This document shows positions 35,189 to 45,972 of a stretch of DNA of 64,000 nt, piece after piece; position 1 is the stretch's first letter, and each line of letters begins with the position of its first letter. The notes beneath the pieces are model-generated. The model did no database searches. It was not told where the DNA came from and saw only the letters and a program-made list of their open reading frames with translations. A program made the translations under genes and the position numbers. The stretch is from Strongylocentrotus droebachiensis (taxonomy: Eukaryota; Echinodermata; Echinoidea; Camarodonta; Strongylocentrotidae), in assembly GCA_035222895.1 (NCBI GenBank), contig JAVYIG010002205.1, positions 186,001 to 250,000 on the forward strand. Reading direction: 5' to 3'.

Positions 35189-37132
35189 TTAGTGGTGTCG
35201 GTCTGTGTGTGTTGGTCGGCGGTTTCGGCGTTGGCGTAGGTTGTAGCGAGGTGTGGGCGTGGGCGGTGCTTGTGTGGGTGAAGAGGCTAGTTGAGTGGGT
35301 GTGGTTGGGTGGTTGTAGGTGGTGTCCGGGCTAACAGATGGCTGGATTGGTGAAGTGTTGGTGGTTGGCGTGTTGGTTGTGGAGTTGGTTGAAGATTGGT
35401 CGGAAGTAGGATGGTGAGGGAGGATTGGGTGCCAGATACTGTTGATGTGAAGGCCTGGGTCTTGGGGTACGGTGTTGTGTTGGTGGATCTCGATGGCTTC
35501 TCGGATCCTTCGGGTGTGCCAATGTCGGATGGGGGTGATGAGGTGACTTTTGTCCCAGTGAATTTGGTGGAGCTCTTGTTGTGCGTGCTTGACGATGGCT
35601 GACTTGTCCCATTCGCTGCGTCGGTGGTGGGTCTTGTGTTCTTTTAGTCGGGTGTCGAAATCGCGGCCGGTTTCTCCAATGTAGACTTTGCCGCAATCGC
35701 AGGGAATCTTGTAGACGCCTGGTTGTTTGTTGGATGGGTGCTTGTCCTTGTGAGAGTGAAGAGTGGAGTAGAGCTTGTGGTTGGATTGGTGTCTGACGAG
35801 GATGTTGGCTGAGCGGAGGATGCGTTGTAGTCGGTGTGATGTCTTGCCGATGTAGGGAAGTACGATGGTGGCGGTGGGCTTGGTATCAGGTTGGGTTCCG
35901 GTGGTGATGTTGTTGGTCTTGTGGTAGGGAGTACGGGTGTTGATTTTCCTTCTTGGGTACTGGTTGATGGAAGTAAGTGCGTGCGTGATGTGCTTGAGTT
36001 CTTGTTGGAGATGTGCTTTATCACTAAGTTGGTGGGCTCGTCTGATGAGTGAGTTGGAGACTGATTGGTGGACTGAAGGATGGTGGTGAGATCGGAAGTT
36101 GAGGTAGCGGTCTGTGTGGGTTGGTTTCCGGTATACTTGGTGCGCGGGGAATCCTGATGGTGTCTTAGTGATGAGTACGTCTAGGAAAGGGATTGAGTTG
36201 TCGTGTTCGGTCTCCATGGTGAACTTGATGCTGGGGTGTTGGTTGTTGATGTGGTCGAGGAACTGGTGGAGGTCTGGTGTGCTGTGTGGCCAGATGACGA
36301 AGGTGTCGTCGACGTAGCGTAGCCAGAGTGAGGGAGACTTGTCGGCGGACTTGAGTGCTTGGTGCTCGAGGTGTTCCATGAAGATGTTGGCGATAATTGG
36401 TGAGAGTGGGGATCCCATGGCTGCTCCTTGAAGTTGTTTATAGAAGTTGCTGCGCCACTTGAAAGAGTTGGAGTGGAGGCAGGTGAGAAGGAGGTCGTGG
36501 ATCTGGTCAGGTGTGAGCTTGGTCCTAGATTCGAGGTCTGGGTCTGAGATGAGGCGTTGTTTGATGATGTCGCATGCTTGGTCTACAGGAACGTTGGTAA
36601 ATAGAGAGGTGACATCGAAGCTGACGAGTGTGTCGGATGGCTGGATCTTGGTTTTGGAGAGGATGTCGATGAAGTGCTTAGAGTTGGTGACGTGGTGCTG
36701 GGTTTGGCCTACGAGTGGTTGTAGAATGTTGGCGAGATGACGTGCAGTGTTGTAGCAGGATGATCCTCGGGTAGAGATGATAGGGCGGAGAGGGATGAGC
36801 GGCTTATGAATCTTGGGCTGTCCGAAGAGGATGGGTGACTTAGCTGACGAGGATCTGAGTTGAAAGTAGAGTGCCTTGGGTAGTGCGTCGGATCTGTATA
36901 GGGTCAAAAGTTGTTGGTTGATCTTCCTTTCGTTGGCCGGGGTTGGGTCCCTCTTAAGTTTGGAGTAGGTTTCCTTATCTTTGAGTAGGTCGTAGATCTT
37001 ATCTTCGTATGTATCTTGGTCCATGACGACGGTGGCGTTTCCCTTATCTGCTTGTAGGATGTGGATGGATTGGTTCTTGCGGAGGTCTTGAATAGCGGAT
37101 CGTTCTTTGCTTTCCCCCAAGTCCGCATCCAC
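35189..37132 (-). CDS. Penelope-like reverse transcriptase with GIY-YIG endonuclease, 5'-truncated
   Basis: The 647-codon frame is intact. Residues of about 25-60 hold ILQADKGNATVVMD; about 170 holds FDVTSLFTNVPVD; about 225 holds GAAMGSPLSPIIANIFME; about 271-276 holds the catalytic RYVDD; about 470-495 holds the endonuclease GVYKIPC.CG.VYIGETGR with the following TRLKEHK. After about residue 565 comes a Thr/Pro/Asn-rich tail. The enzyme copies element RNA into DNA at a nick made by GIY-YIG. Penelope-like proteins normally have a further N-terminal region of roughly 100-200 residues before the ADKGN motif. Here the frame begins with about eight residues encoded by the inverted arm itself, so the N terminus looks lost and replaced by arm sequence at 37107. 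Activity is therefore doubtful in spite of the open frame. Confidence 0.93.
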   Translation of the reverse strand: MDADLGESKERSAIQDLRKNQSIHILQADKGNATVVMDQDTYEDKIYDLLKDKETYSKLKRDPTPANERKINQQLLTLYRSDALPKALYFQLRSSSAKSPILFGQPKIHKPLIPLRPIISTRGSSCYNTARHLANILQPLVGQTQHHVTNSKHFIDILSKTKIQPSDTLVSFDVTSLFTNVPVDQACDIIKQRLISDPDLESRTKLTPDQIHDLLLTCLHSNSFKWRSNFYKQLQGAAMGSPLSPIIANIFMEHLEHQALKSADKSPSLWLRYVDDTFVIWPHSTPDLHQFLDHINNQHPSIKFTMETEHDNSIPFLDVLITKTPSGFPAHQVYRKPTHTDRYLNFRSHHHPSVHQSVSNSLIRRAHQLSDKAHLQQELKHITHALTSINQYPRRKINTRTPYHKTNNITTGTQPDTKPTATIVLPYIGKTSHRLQRILRSANILVRHQSNHKLYSTLHSHKDKHPSNKQPGVYKIPCDCGKVYIGETGRDFDTRLKEHKTHHRRSEWDKSAIVKHAQQELHQIHWDKSHLITPIRHWHTRRIREAIEIHQHNTVPQDPGLHINSIWHPILPHHPTSDQSSTNSTTNTPTTNTSPIQPSVSPDTTYNHPTTPTQLASSPTQAPPTPTPRYNLRQRRNRRPTHTDRHH

Positions 37133-37462
37133 GCCATAAGAACCGCCGCACGCCTAGGGAACACTCACTCCTGAAGACGGACAGTCAACCTGTCCGAAAC
37201 GTCGAGTCTACTCTCCTGCTCCTGCTCTGCAATTCTACTCGCCTACTCAACTCTCCAACTCAATCCAGTCTTCTACTCAAACCTCTCATCCTGCCCAAAC
37301 TTTCTGGGTTTCAGTCCTTTTCAGGACTAAACTCACTTCCGAAAGATACTCTTCCTTCTAACCTCCACTTTCTCGCCTTTCATCTCACCTCTATTCTCTA
37401 TCTACTTTCCTCAGTCCCTCGAGGACTTTACACATGGTGTACCGTAAACCTCTTCCGTGATT
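37107..37462. repeat. Right inverted arm of the Penelope-like element
   Basis: It is the reverse complement of 34637-34992. It is the 5' arm relative to the ORF and supplies the apparent start codon at 37130-37132. Followed by a 36-bp unique tail before the 12-bp flanking repeat. Confidence 0.95.
37167..37207 (+). ncRNA. Hammerhead ribozyme motif, 5' arm, antisense to the ORF
   Basis: ACTC (37167-37170) and GAGT (37204-37207) form stem I. Core CTGAAGA is 37171-37177. One C is unpaired, then GGACAG (37179-37184), loop TCAAC and CTGTCC (37190-37195) form stem II. GAAAC is 37196-37200 and the GTC cleavage triplet 37201-37203. All invariant hammerhead core bases are present. As the arm is inverted, this copy would be made only in antisense transcripts. 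Confidence 0.72.
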
Positions 37463-37510
37463 ATTCATACCACCATGCAAACCTTCAAACATCATCTGAT
37501 TTTTAGTTTT

Positions 37511-37640
37511 GTATAAGATGTAATTGTATATCAGTCTATTTTGTGTGTATAGCGCTTAGATACTTCAGTGGTATTACCTGAATGCTCGATGCCTCTAAAG
37601 CGCTTTATAAGTAACGTTTTTATTATTTTTTTTTTATTAT
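37511..37640 (+). repeat. 3' end of the interrupted CR1/L2-like LINE
   Basis: The sequence continues the LINE 3' UTR left at 34636 and ends with GTATAGCGCTTAGATACTTC, then CTAAAGCGCTTTATAAGTAA and T/A-rich ATT repeats. The same AAAGCGCT...TATAA plus ATT tail is found at 30077-30690 and in the SINE at 45590-45972. Confidence 0.55.
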
Positions 37641-40600
37641 GATGTAGCCATAGAGGCATCAGCATTCAGGCCATTGGGCCATCAGTGACTCTCAGAGTCA
37701 GATTATCAGCAAACAGATGGACCTTCTCTGGTTCACAGAATTCACTATGTCATGGCAAGTGATCCCTTTACAGAACAAATACTTGACTGGTTCTTAATCT
37801 CTTTCTGTCTGTCATCCAAACTCATATCTCAGATAACTTCTATTGATTGATTGATAGTTAAACAATCTCTGTGTACAGGTTCAACTCCTACCACTAACTC
37901 TACCAATGCCAATCAGACGCTGTAACACAAAGATCCAGTTGTATTTAGTGTTGCGGGAATGAGGGGGTTAATATACAAATATTCATTCTGTGAATGAACT
38001 TTTATGAAGTGTGTAAATAGACATAAACAATAAATGATATGCAGTGTAAATAAGATACAGGATGATAATCACTTTACATAACATGGTGCATTGTTGTACG
38101 TGTACACTTGTAAGTGTGTTAAATTTATATTATCTGATACAAGAAGTAAATTTGAATGAAACAAGCTAAATTATTTGAATGAAATGTACCCCCAAAATGA
38201 TAATAATTATACAGACAGTATAGGCATTTCACAAGCAAAAGCTTTGAAAAGCTGCAATAAAAATATAACTGAGAATGGTATCTACATGTAGGGTTATACA
38301 AATTTCAAAATAAGTTTAAACATCAAATGGGTATATACCATATCTTCTGTTAATAATTTCTTAAACATTACTACATTACAGAGCACATGTAATTTGAATG
38401 TACGCGGGGTGGACTTAAAGAAAGTGAGTGGGTAAAGGCTACACTGATTGCCTATATTGATTGGAGTTCTTTGCTTAAAGGTTTTGGGATAAACCACATA
38501 AATCTGTGGGTGTAATTCTGCCTTGGCCCACCAACTCCACTCATCCTATCCATAATTCAAGCAGACTGAGAATGCTAGAAACAGGATATTTTGGGCTACT
38601 TTGCAGGCAACAAGCTCGACTGATATCGACAAAACAAGAAGTGCAAGTTTGAGTCATTCTAAAGTGATACCAGACAACCTAAGATATTGAAACCTTCCAA
38701 GAAAGATAGCATCAGTGAAATGTACGCAAGTTGAGATCATTCACAGGCTCACAGCAATCAAACTTGACAAATTATAAGGATGTACTTATTTAAATAAAAC
38801 ATATATAAGGACTATTCTTAGCCGCGACATTTCACTACGAAATGGTATGGGTAGGGATGTTCCAGGTCTGGGATGACTGGCTTAGATTGTCACTTTCATT
38901 TCCAAAAAGTATTTCTTTTCTTTGTATTTTTGTTATGTCATGTTGTAGCAGGAGTACAGAACTGTAATTTATGAAGGTCCATTACAAGATACCACTCATA
39001 GACTTTTTGCTTCTTTCTAAAAGATTATTTTGACATTATTTATGAGAAACAAGACAACCTCCTCCATTATAAGAAGATCTCTATCTTAAAATCACTATCT
39101 TCAGTAATAAATCTCTGTATAATGCCTGTTAGAGAAATTGTATCAACCTGAAAAACTTGGTTTCGTAAACAATTGTGAGAGAGTATCGGAATGCTGTTTC
39201 TTGTAAAGTCAAGTTGAATATCAACCAAATACATCAGGTACTTTTTTCTTTTCTCTTTCTTTTTTTGTGGAAACGCACATGTATCTGTTTAATTTGGCAT
39301 ATAATCAATTGGTCTTTCATTTTGTCTGTTCCATCTAACTCCTGCTCTTTTGTTTATAATGCAGATGCTTTTATGTGATTTTCTTCTTTTTCTTTTTTTC
39401 ACAGGTGCTCCTTGAGCATTTGATTTGAGTGGATTCAGCACATTACAAATGTTATATTATTATCATTATTATCATCATTATTATTAAAGAAAAATTAAAG
39501 ATGAAATGAACTATGATCACTACCTTTTTCTGACAAAACATACACATACAAGGCTTACAACTTACAAGCAATATCAAAAACTGATTATTGAAAAAAATCC
39601 TTAAACTACATGTATTTCAAGGTACATGTACATGTAGGCCTATGCTGAAAACCCCCAAAATACTGCAAATCATTTAATACTTCAGAATCGAGGATATAAG
39701 AGTGACAGGTACATCTGCACGTATTAGAGTAGTCATGTTTTCATCACTAGATTACATTATCAACGTTCATCTTTGCCACTGATGAAAAATCTCCTATAGC
39801 AATTAGTAAATCATTCCTGTTTAAATCCGCACCAACCCTGCCTGGAAACATTTACCTCTTTCTCTCTCTCACTCTATCAAAAATCTTTCTTATCCTTCGT
39901 TTCAAGCTGAAAGCACATGCCTGGATGTATTTCCTAACTGTGTTATCCAATTGCTACACATAAGTGATCTAGTGCTGAGTCAGGTAAGAGAGTGTTAAAA
40001 CTCATCAAGCAGGCCATGAGCAGGCAGAATCTTAGATCTATACATCAAGAATATAAACCAGAATCCTAAAATAGATGCACGATGAAGAACAGCTTCATTG
40101 ATAAGATACAGCTGTAGACATGAAATATATAAGCCTATAAGTCAAACATATACAGTTGTATGTATTTAAACATATTAGGAACAAAATACTATCACATTAT
40201 CTAAACAAAATGACTTTAAAATAATTAAAAGTTGAAGTTGAATTTTGAAAAAAATTATCATGCAAAATGTAAGAATAGAATAGCAAGCACGTATTTGAAA
40301 AGTATTATATTTCATTTTGAGTACGTAGGCCTTTTCAGAACTTATTATTCTAAATAATGAAATATCACTATTAGTAAATGCATTAATGTCATTTTATTTG
40401 CCTTTTGTTCTCTATTATTCCATTAAAAACAACACTAAAACTAAGTACCTCCTTGGTTAAAGTTTCAATCATTCGTTAAAATTCCTAAATTGTACTTTTC
40501 AAAAGGGAGCCACAATATGAAAGATTTTGGTTGGATTCATCCATATTCTTTGTATCCCATACCACCTGTTGTGCTTCTGATGAATATGTTTTGGCAACAG

Positions 40601-43190
40601 ATCTGACAAAAGGAAGACTAAACGAGAAAAACAAGGTGGTCCCGAAAAAGGAGACATATTCATGCCAAATTCAAAATACAAAACATGTCAATAATCTTTG
40701 TTTGATTAGATTTAGACAGATTTGTTCCTTCTCATAAGGCCAAAGGATAGACCTATACCATCAAACAAATTAATAATTTTGAAATATTATTAGGAAAGTA
40801 AAAGTAATTTTTAGATTTGTTAGTATACATGTACATGTAAGCCTAAATTATTTAGCCTATTTTAGGGAAAATTAAAATATTACAAGAACCGGGGTCTGAT
40901 CGCTTCAACACAACACAAGTATGCATACAACATGTATCATACAAGTATATGTATGTGTATTCTCTTTCATAAGCAATATATGCTAGGTGTTCCACACATT
41001 TATCCTAAGTTGCAGGAAAAAATAATGCATGATTTCTCAGAACAAGATCACTGTCCAGACTGCAATAAGGTAGTAAGAGTGAGTTGCCAAATGTGGGCAA
41101 ATACACACATGATGGATGCAAGATTGTAGAAGAAGGAGATGGATGTTTGAGAGGATGAGTGTTAGAGAGAGAGAGGCAATGACCTAGATGTCATATGGTG
41201 TTAATCAGAGTGTTGAAACAAACACTAGAAGATTCCTGGCAAGCAATGATGATTGAAACACACATGGTGACTGAGAGAGAGAGAGAGAGAAAGAGACAGA
41301 GAGAGAGCAAAGGAGAGAGAGAGAGAAGATTAACATCATCAAACAAGTTATTTTCTAAAGAGAGGGCTCAAGCAAGCCAGTGTGTAAGATCTTTGTGTAA
41401 TCCATTGAGCCAATGTATAAAGCTTGAGAGGGGATTATTAAAGCAAACTTGTTGATGGAGTAGAAATATAAAAAACAGAACAAAATCATTTAGGGATTTA
41501 GTCCATGATGTTTACAATTCCAAAGCATGGACCTATACATGGGCTATATTACCTCATAAAGTGAAACTATTTGAAAGAAGATATCTCTGGTTGTGATGGT
41601 CATATTGAACCCTTGGTAGAAAGCTAATATCACATTGAGAATAACATTTCAGCAGACTTTTGTTTTATTAATAGTTTTATTACATCACGACTGATCTTAG
41701 GGATTCAAATATCTCAAAGTTTAGAGAACAGATCAGTGAATATCTTGAATTCAGAATAGGCCATTCAGGAAAGTAAAGTGACAACAAAGAGCACATAATT
41801 ATGAAAGTCAACATTAGAGATGTTAACTGCTAATATGACTATCCTACAGTCATTAGCTCTGTAGCCCCCCTAATATCAAAATAAAATTAACTAAATAGCA
41901 AGATAGGGAATTATTCTCTGTATTCTATTAATGACAAGAAACCCCTGCCTATGTCATTTCTTGGCTCTAGAATGTTGCCATATTCTTCTTTACAACAGCA
42001 AATCTACCATTGACTTTGAAGCTGGTAATTTAAATAGATTTGGATGTGAATGGGTGTATGTGTGTGTGTGGGGGGGGGGGGTCACCATGCAGCATCTAGT
42101 AGATTTGTCTGTGGGTGGGTTCACTATGAAGCAACTAGTGAAGAATCGTTTATGGAGAGGGTCACTACAAGTGAAGCATCTATAGAATATTTTTTTGTGG
42201 GTGGGGCAATCACTGGATAACAGCCAACCTAATTTGTCTGACCTTGTGTGGTTGAGGGGAATAATTCTTCAGATAGTACATGATACCCAAACTCATGTGC
42301 TTCCAATTTTGAAGAACACCAGTGGCACAGCACAAACATCCTCACTTGGGCCAACCCCATTTGGAAATAGATAAGAGAAGAGTTATCTCAAATATTGGGA
42401 CTTCATCTGGACCATAAACAAGCCCCCCCCCCTCCAACTCCTATAACCACATATTCAATCATCTGTAACTAAAACATTTACAAGAAATGTACTCCACAGC
42501 AGTTGCTTATAATTGTGTAGTGTAGAATCATTGGTGTCTATTCATAACAGGCCTATATTTTTATTAATAAGAAAACATCTTCCACTATAAAACATGAATG
42601 CCAACAAACTATAAACTAAAAATGAAATGATAGAGAAGCATCAGACTGTAATCAGACATACAGAAAATCATGGGGTCCTGTGTAGCCTATATAATTTATG
42701 ATACAATATATTTCTGAGATTTCAAAACCTAAAATACAGAACCTAAGAAGCATTTCACAACCATTCATTAAACAAACTAACTTTGGTTACATTAAAGGAA
42801 GTAGTACCATCACAATTTTAGTCACTGTCATGGTCTTGAATGATTGATGGGGGAAAAAAACATGCATTCTAATGGTATAATTATCATTTCTTCCACTACT
42901 TCAACGGCAAATGTAATAGACACAATAATTGTTGCACTTTCAATAACAGAATATTAGTAACAGACGCTCAATTACAATGTTTGTCCCTTTTAATTCAAGA
43001 AAATGAAGCGGTAGACGTTCAGGCGGTGCATTTCTCTGACAACAAGATGGTTAAAAGACGTTTCAAAATGATAAGGATCGAAGCCGCGTCCTCAAAGCGA
43101 GAGATATCGGCCACCTGTTAGCCGCCCTAACCAGCCCAACCATTATACGACAGAGTCTGCTAACTTTGAAGATCTTCTTTGGAATCTAGA
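37641..43190. other. AT-rich DNA without a recognised gene
   Basis: It contains a short GA run (41278-41325) and a G-run at 42070-42080. Open frames here are under 90 codons and carry no recognisable domains. Possibly intron or intergenic. Confidence 0.45.
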
Positions 43191-43389
43191 TAAATAAAGC
43201 AGACGACAGAGCTGCTGCGCGATTTCTAATAGTTTAGTCTGCCTAAACACTCCAAAACTCCTTCATTATGCCAATAAGAATAAACGTATCACTTCATAAC
43301 AGACAAACACACCTTGGAAAGTACTTTTAACAACCTCATTCTCTCTCTTTTCTCAAAGTTCGTTCAATTTTGCTGACCTAGCCATCCTG
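43191..43389 (+). promoter_or_regulatory. Possible promoter and 5' UTR of the candidate exon at 43390
   Basis: CpG frequency rises here compared with the AT-rich DNA to the left (GCTGCTGCGCGATTTC near 43209; further CpG at 43040-43130). A CT-rich stretch precedes the ATG. No TATA box is evident. Called only from composition and position. Confidence 0.25.
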
Positions 43390-43646
43390 ATGGACGACCG
43401 TCAAGATCCCAATTTTAACGTACTTCCTAGCCGCTACTTACCCGTGGCAGAGTACACGATCGACAGGATCGAAACGGTGCACGTGAAAACGACAATCCAC
43501 TTTGAAATCATTTTTCCAGCATCTGAACTAGCACCTAAAGTGTATTATTCCAATGAAATCCGTGGCATGGATTATAAATTACGGAATAGTTATCCAATAA
43601 CGACTTCAAAAATTGAAATCATGGGGTTATATCCATTGAAATGCAG
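43390..43646 (+). CDS. Candidate first coding exon, product unknown
   Basis: An ATG at 43390 opens 85 complete codons that run into a strong donor CAG|GTAAGT at 43646/43647 (phase 2); the in-frame stop lies inside the donor. The protein starts MDDRQDPNFNVLPSRYLPVA and has mixed, protein-like composition with alternating hydrophobic segments (TTIHFEIIFPASEL, KIEIMGLYPL). I do not recognise the family. No downstream exon with a matching phase-2 acceptor and open frame was found before the window end; an open segment at 50068 has the wrong phase. It may be a genuine first exon of a long-intron gene or a chance frame. Confidence 0.35.
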
Positions 43647-43649
43647 GTA

Positions 43650-45589
43650 AGTTTAGTCTTCGCACGTAATCATTATGCTATCTGAATACAAGAGTAATAC
43701 TCATTCTCTATGGCCGATCGACGCGCACGTATAGAGTGAACGTAACTATATTCCGTACGGATGGACTGACTTATCAATGTATCATCAGAGCACGAGAGCG
43801 CGAGCGGAAACAGTTCATCAACCAAGAAAAAGTATTTACTTGCTCTTCCATGTAGCATGTATACACCCACTGTCGATTATCAATATTATATCATTTTGAG
43901 ACCGTTTGAAATGCAAAATAATTATTTTGCTGCATAACATTACCAGATATTTATTGAAAATTATTATGTTGGATTATGAAATACCCCATTATTCTTAAAT
44001 TGGTCGAGAAAGATCTAACAATTTAGTTCCAAACTTTTCGAAAAAGGAGTCCAGAAAGTACTTGTAGCGTCAAATGTGGGCGGGGCATATATTAAGTCAA
44101 TCATCTCAAAGTTTTCTTGAGCTGAGGAGCGTGCGGTTCTCGTGCCGTGCGCGTTCCCAGCAGCGGGTGGCAAAATAACAGGATTTCGCGAATAATGACT
44201 GACTCATAAACATTCTGAGATATATCAAAGAAGAAATGACAGTCCATGGTTCTTTCAACACATTACACATTACTACTACTAATTGTGTTTTGGGCCCGTT
44301 TTCCTTTGTAAAAATCTGTTCTTATCAAAGTTTATTCCTTGTTAAACTGTGGAGCAATAATTAAAAATAGATCTATGTAGACATAGTCTATTTATGATGA
44401 TAATGATTATGAGGATAATGTTTATAATGAAACGACGAATCCATCATCAGTATACGTCGGTTCATGATAATTATCTACGACGAACTTGAACTCGATCACC
44501 ATTATCATCAACGCCATGATCATCGACATCATCCTAATCATCATCATCATCATCATCATCATTACCTTCACCTTTTCCCCTTCCCCTCCCTTCATACTTT
44601 TTCAAATATAATGCACAATGGAAATTGAGCGAAGCATTTCATATGCTTATCTTCATTCAGACACTCATCCCTGGGTGTATTACATTACAAACTTCAACTA
44701 CAAACCTAATCCACAAGAAGAGAAGAATCTACGAATGGCATAAGATAGTCAGTTTTGACTGAATTGCCTTAAAACATAATCTAACAACAACAACAAGTCG
44801 TTTGGTCATTATTATTCTGCACAGAAAGACAAGAGTCCGCTATAAGTCACAGTTTTGAACCGCTAGAAACGATTCTTAGAAATTTACATTTAATCACATT
44901 TTAACGAGCTAGTTAAGTCGATAAGAGATAAAGGATTATTAATAAAGGGAGGTGTTAAGGTTACAAAGGAATAAGCTGCTCATGACATCCATCCTGAAAA
45001 CCATTTTCTTGGATGAAAGGAACTATTGGATCAACTTCTTCTATAAAGAAAGGCGCTTTAGCAAAAAGGTGTTAATTTGTACATCAAAGAAAGAAAAGCT
45101 CGATTAAAAAAAAACGTTTTGTGTCGAAAAGCGTTCCAGTAAGTACGATTTTATGAACGAATGAAAACTTGATTCGTGTTTATAAGCTTCCAAGGGTAAA
45201 CAATTAATGAACCTAATTCGTCGTTTCCTGTTCTATTTTAAGGGACCATAAATAAGTACAATATAAATACACCTTGCAGGAGCATTCTGAGCATGCAAGC
45301 GAATGACGGTGGTGTAGCTCCACGGTTATGCATGAATAACAAAAAAAACTGTGTGTGGACTTATTTATTGTTTTTATCATAATCATTTTAAATGATGATA
45401 AAAACGAAATACTTAATTACTACTACTAATAATAATAACAACAGCAGCAACAACAACAATGATGATGATATGATAATAATGATGATATAACAACGACAAC
45501 CATACTACTACTACTACTAAAAACAATAATGATAATTATGATGACAATAATGATGATAATTATAAAACAACGACAACAATAATATCAAT
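43650..45589. other. Non-coding DNA with trinucleotide repeats
   Basis: A GC box GTGGGCGGGGC (44076-44086) followed by ATATATTA and a CpG-rich segment to about 44170, with an AP-1-like TGACTCA near 44201, could be a promoter, but no exon follows. A (CAT)n run occurs at about 44535-44562, and ACT/AAT/GAT-rich low complexity at 45416-45625. Confidence 0.35.
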
Positions 45590-45972
45590 AATAATAATAA
45601 CAGTATAATAATAATGATAGCAAAATCGACTGCTTCTTATGAAGCGCTTTACTAAAAAAAATGCACGCAAAGCGTTTACGGTATTACACCGGTCACTAGA
45701 TTCGATTACTATTCCACACATTACAGTGCACATTCTCCACTCCTTTGGGAGCATTCCAGCTATAGTCGCCTTTTAACGAGCGCGCACAATATCGATCCAA
45801 TCACATTGACCTTCACATCCTAACGGGTACCCACTCAGCACCTGGGTGGAGAGGACCAATGTAGATAAAATGCCTTGCTCAAGGACACATTAAGTGCCAT
45901 GTCGGAGCTCGAACCCATGCACGACCTCTGCATTCTCAATCAAGTGATTAACCACTCGACTTTGAGCTGCAA
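45590..45972 (-). mobile_element. tRNA-derived SINE with LINE-like tail
   Basis: Read on the minus strand, the head contains GTCGAGTGGTTAATCACTTG (A-box region, plus-strand 45944-45960 and flank) and GGTTCGAGCTCC (B box, plus-strand 45904-45915). A body with CCTTGAGCAAGGCATTTTAT and CCACCCAGGTGCTGAGTGGG follows. It ends AAAGCGCTTCATAAGAAGCA then (ATT)n-type repeats. This layout (tRNA promoter, conserved body, tail shared with a LINE) is that of a SINE moved by a partner LINE. Pol III transcription from the head is expected for the family. Confidence 0.8.

Larger units (their letters stand above)
34637..37498 (-). mobile_element. Penelope-like retroelement, 2862 bp, inverted terminal repeats
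   Basis: This element carries reverse transcriptase plus GIY-YIG endonuclease on the minus strand. Two inverted terminal arms, 34637-34992 and 37107-37462 (356 bp each), are almost identical; one mismatch was seen (TTCGCTAGG against TTCCCTAGG). A further 36-bp tail (37463-37498) extends only the right arm. A 12-bp direct repeat ATTTTTAGTTTT flanks the whole unit at 34625-34636 and 37499-37510 and is a likely target duplication. Penelope-like elements are known for LTR-like arms in direct or inverted orientation, a short asymmetric extension of the arm, and hammerhead motifs in the arms; all are visible here. The near-identity of the arms suggests a recent insertion. Confidence 0.9.

Noticed and set aside
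34935..35334. Plus-strand open frames in the left part of the Penelope-like element
   Set aside because: They arise from the inverted arm and the G-rich antisense of the element; no domain is present.
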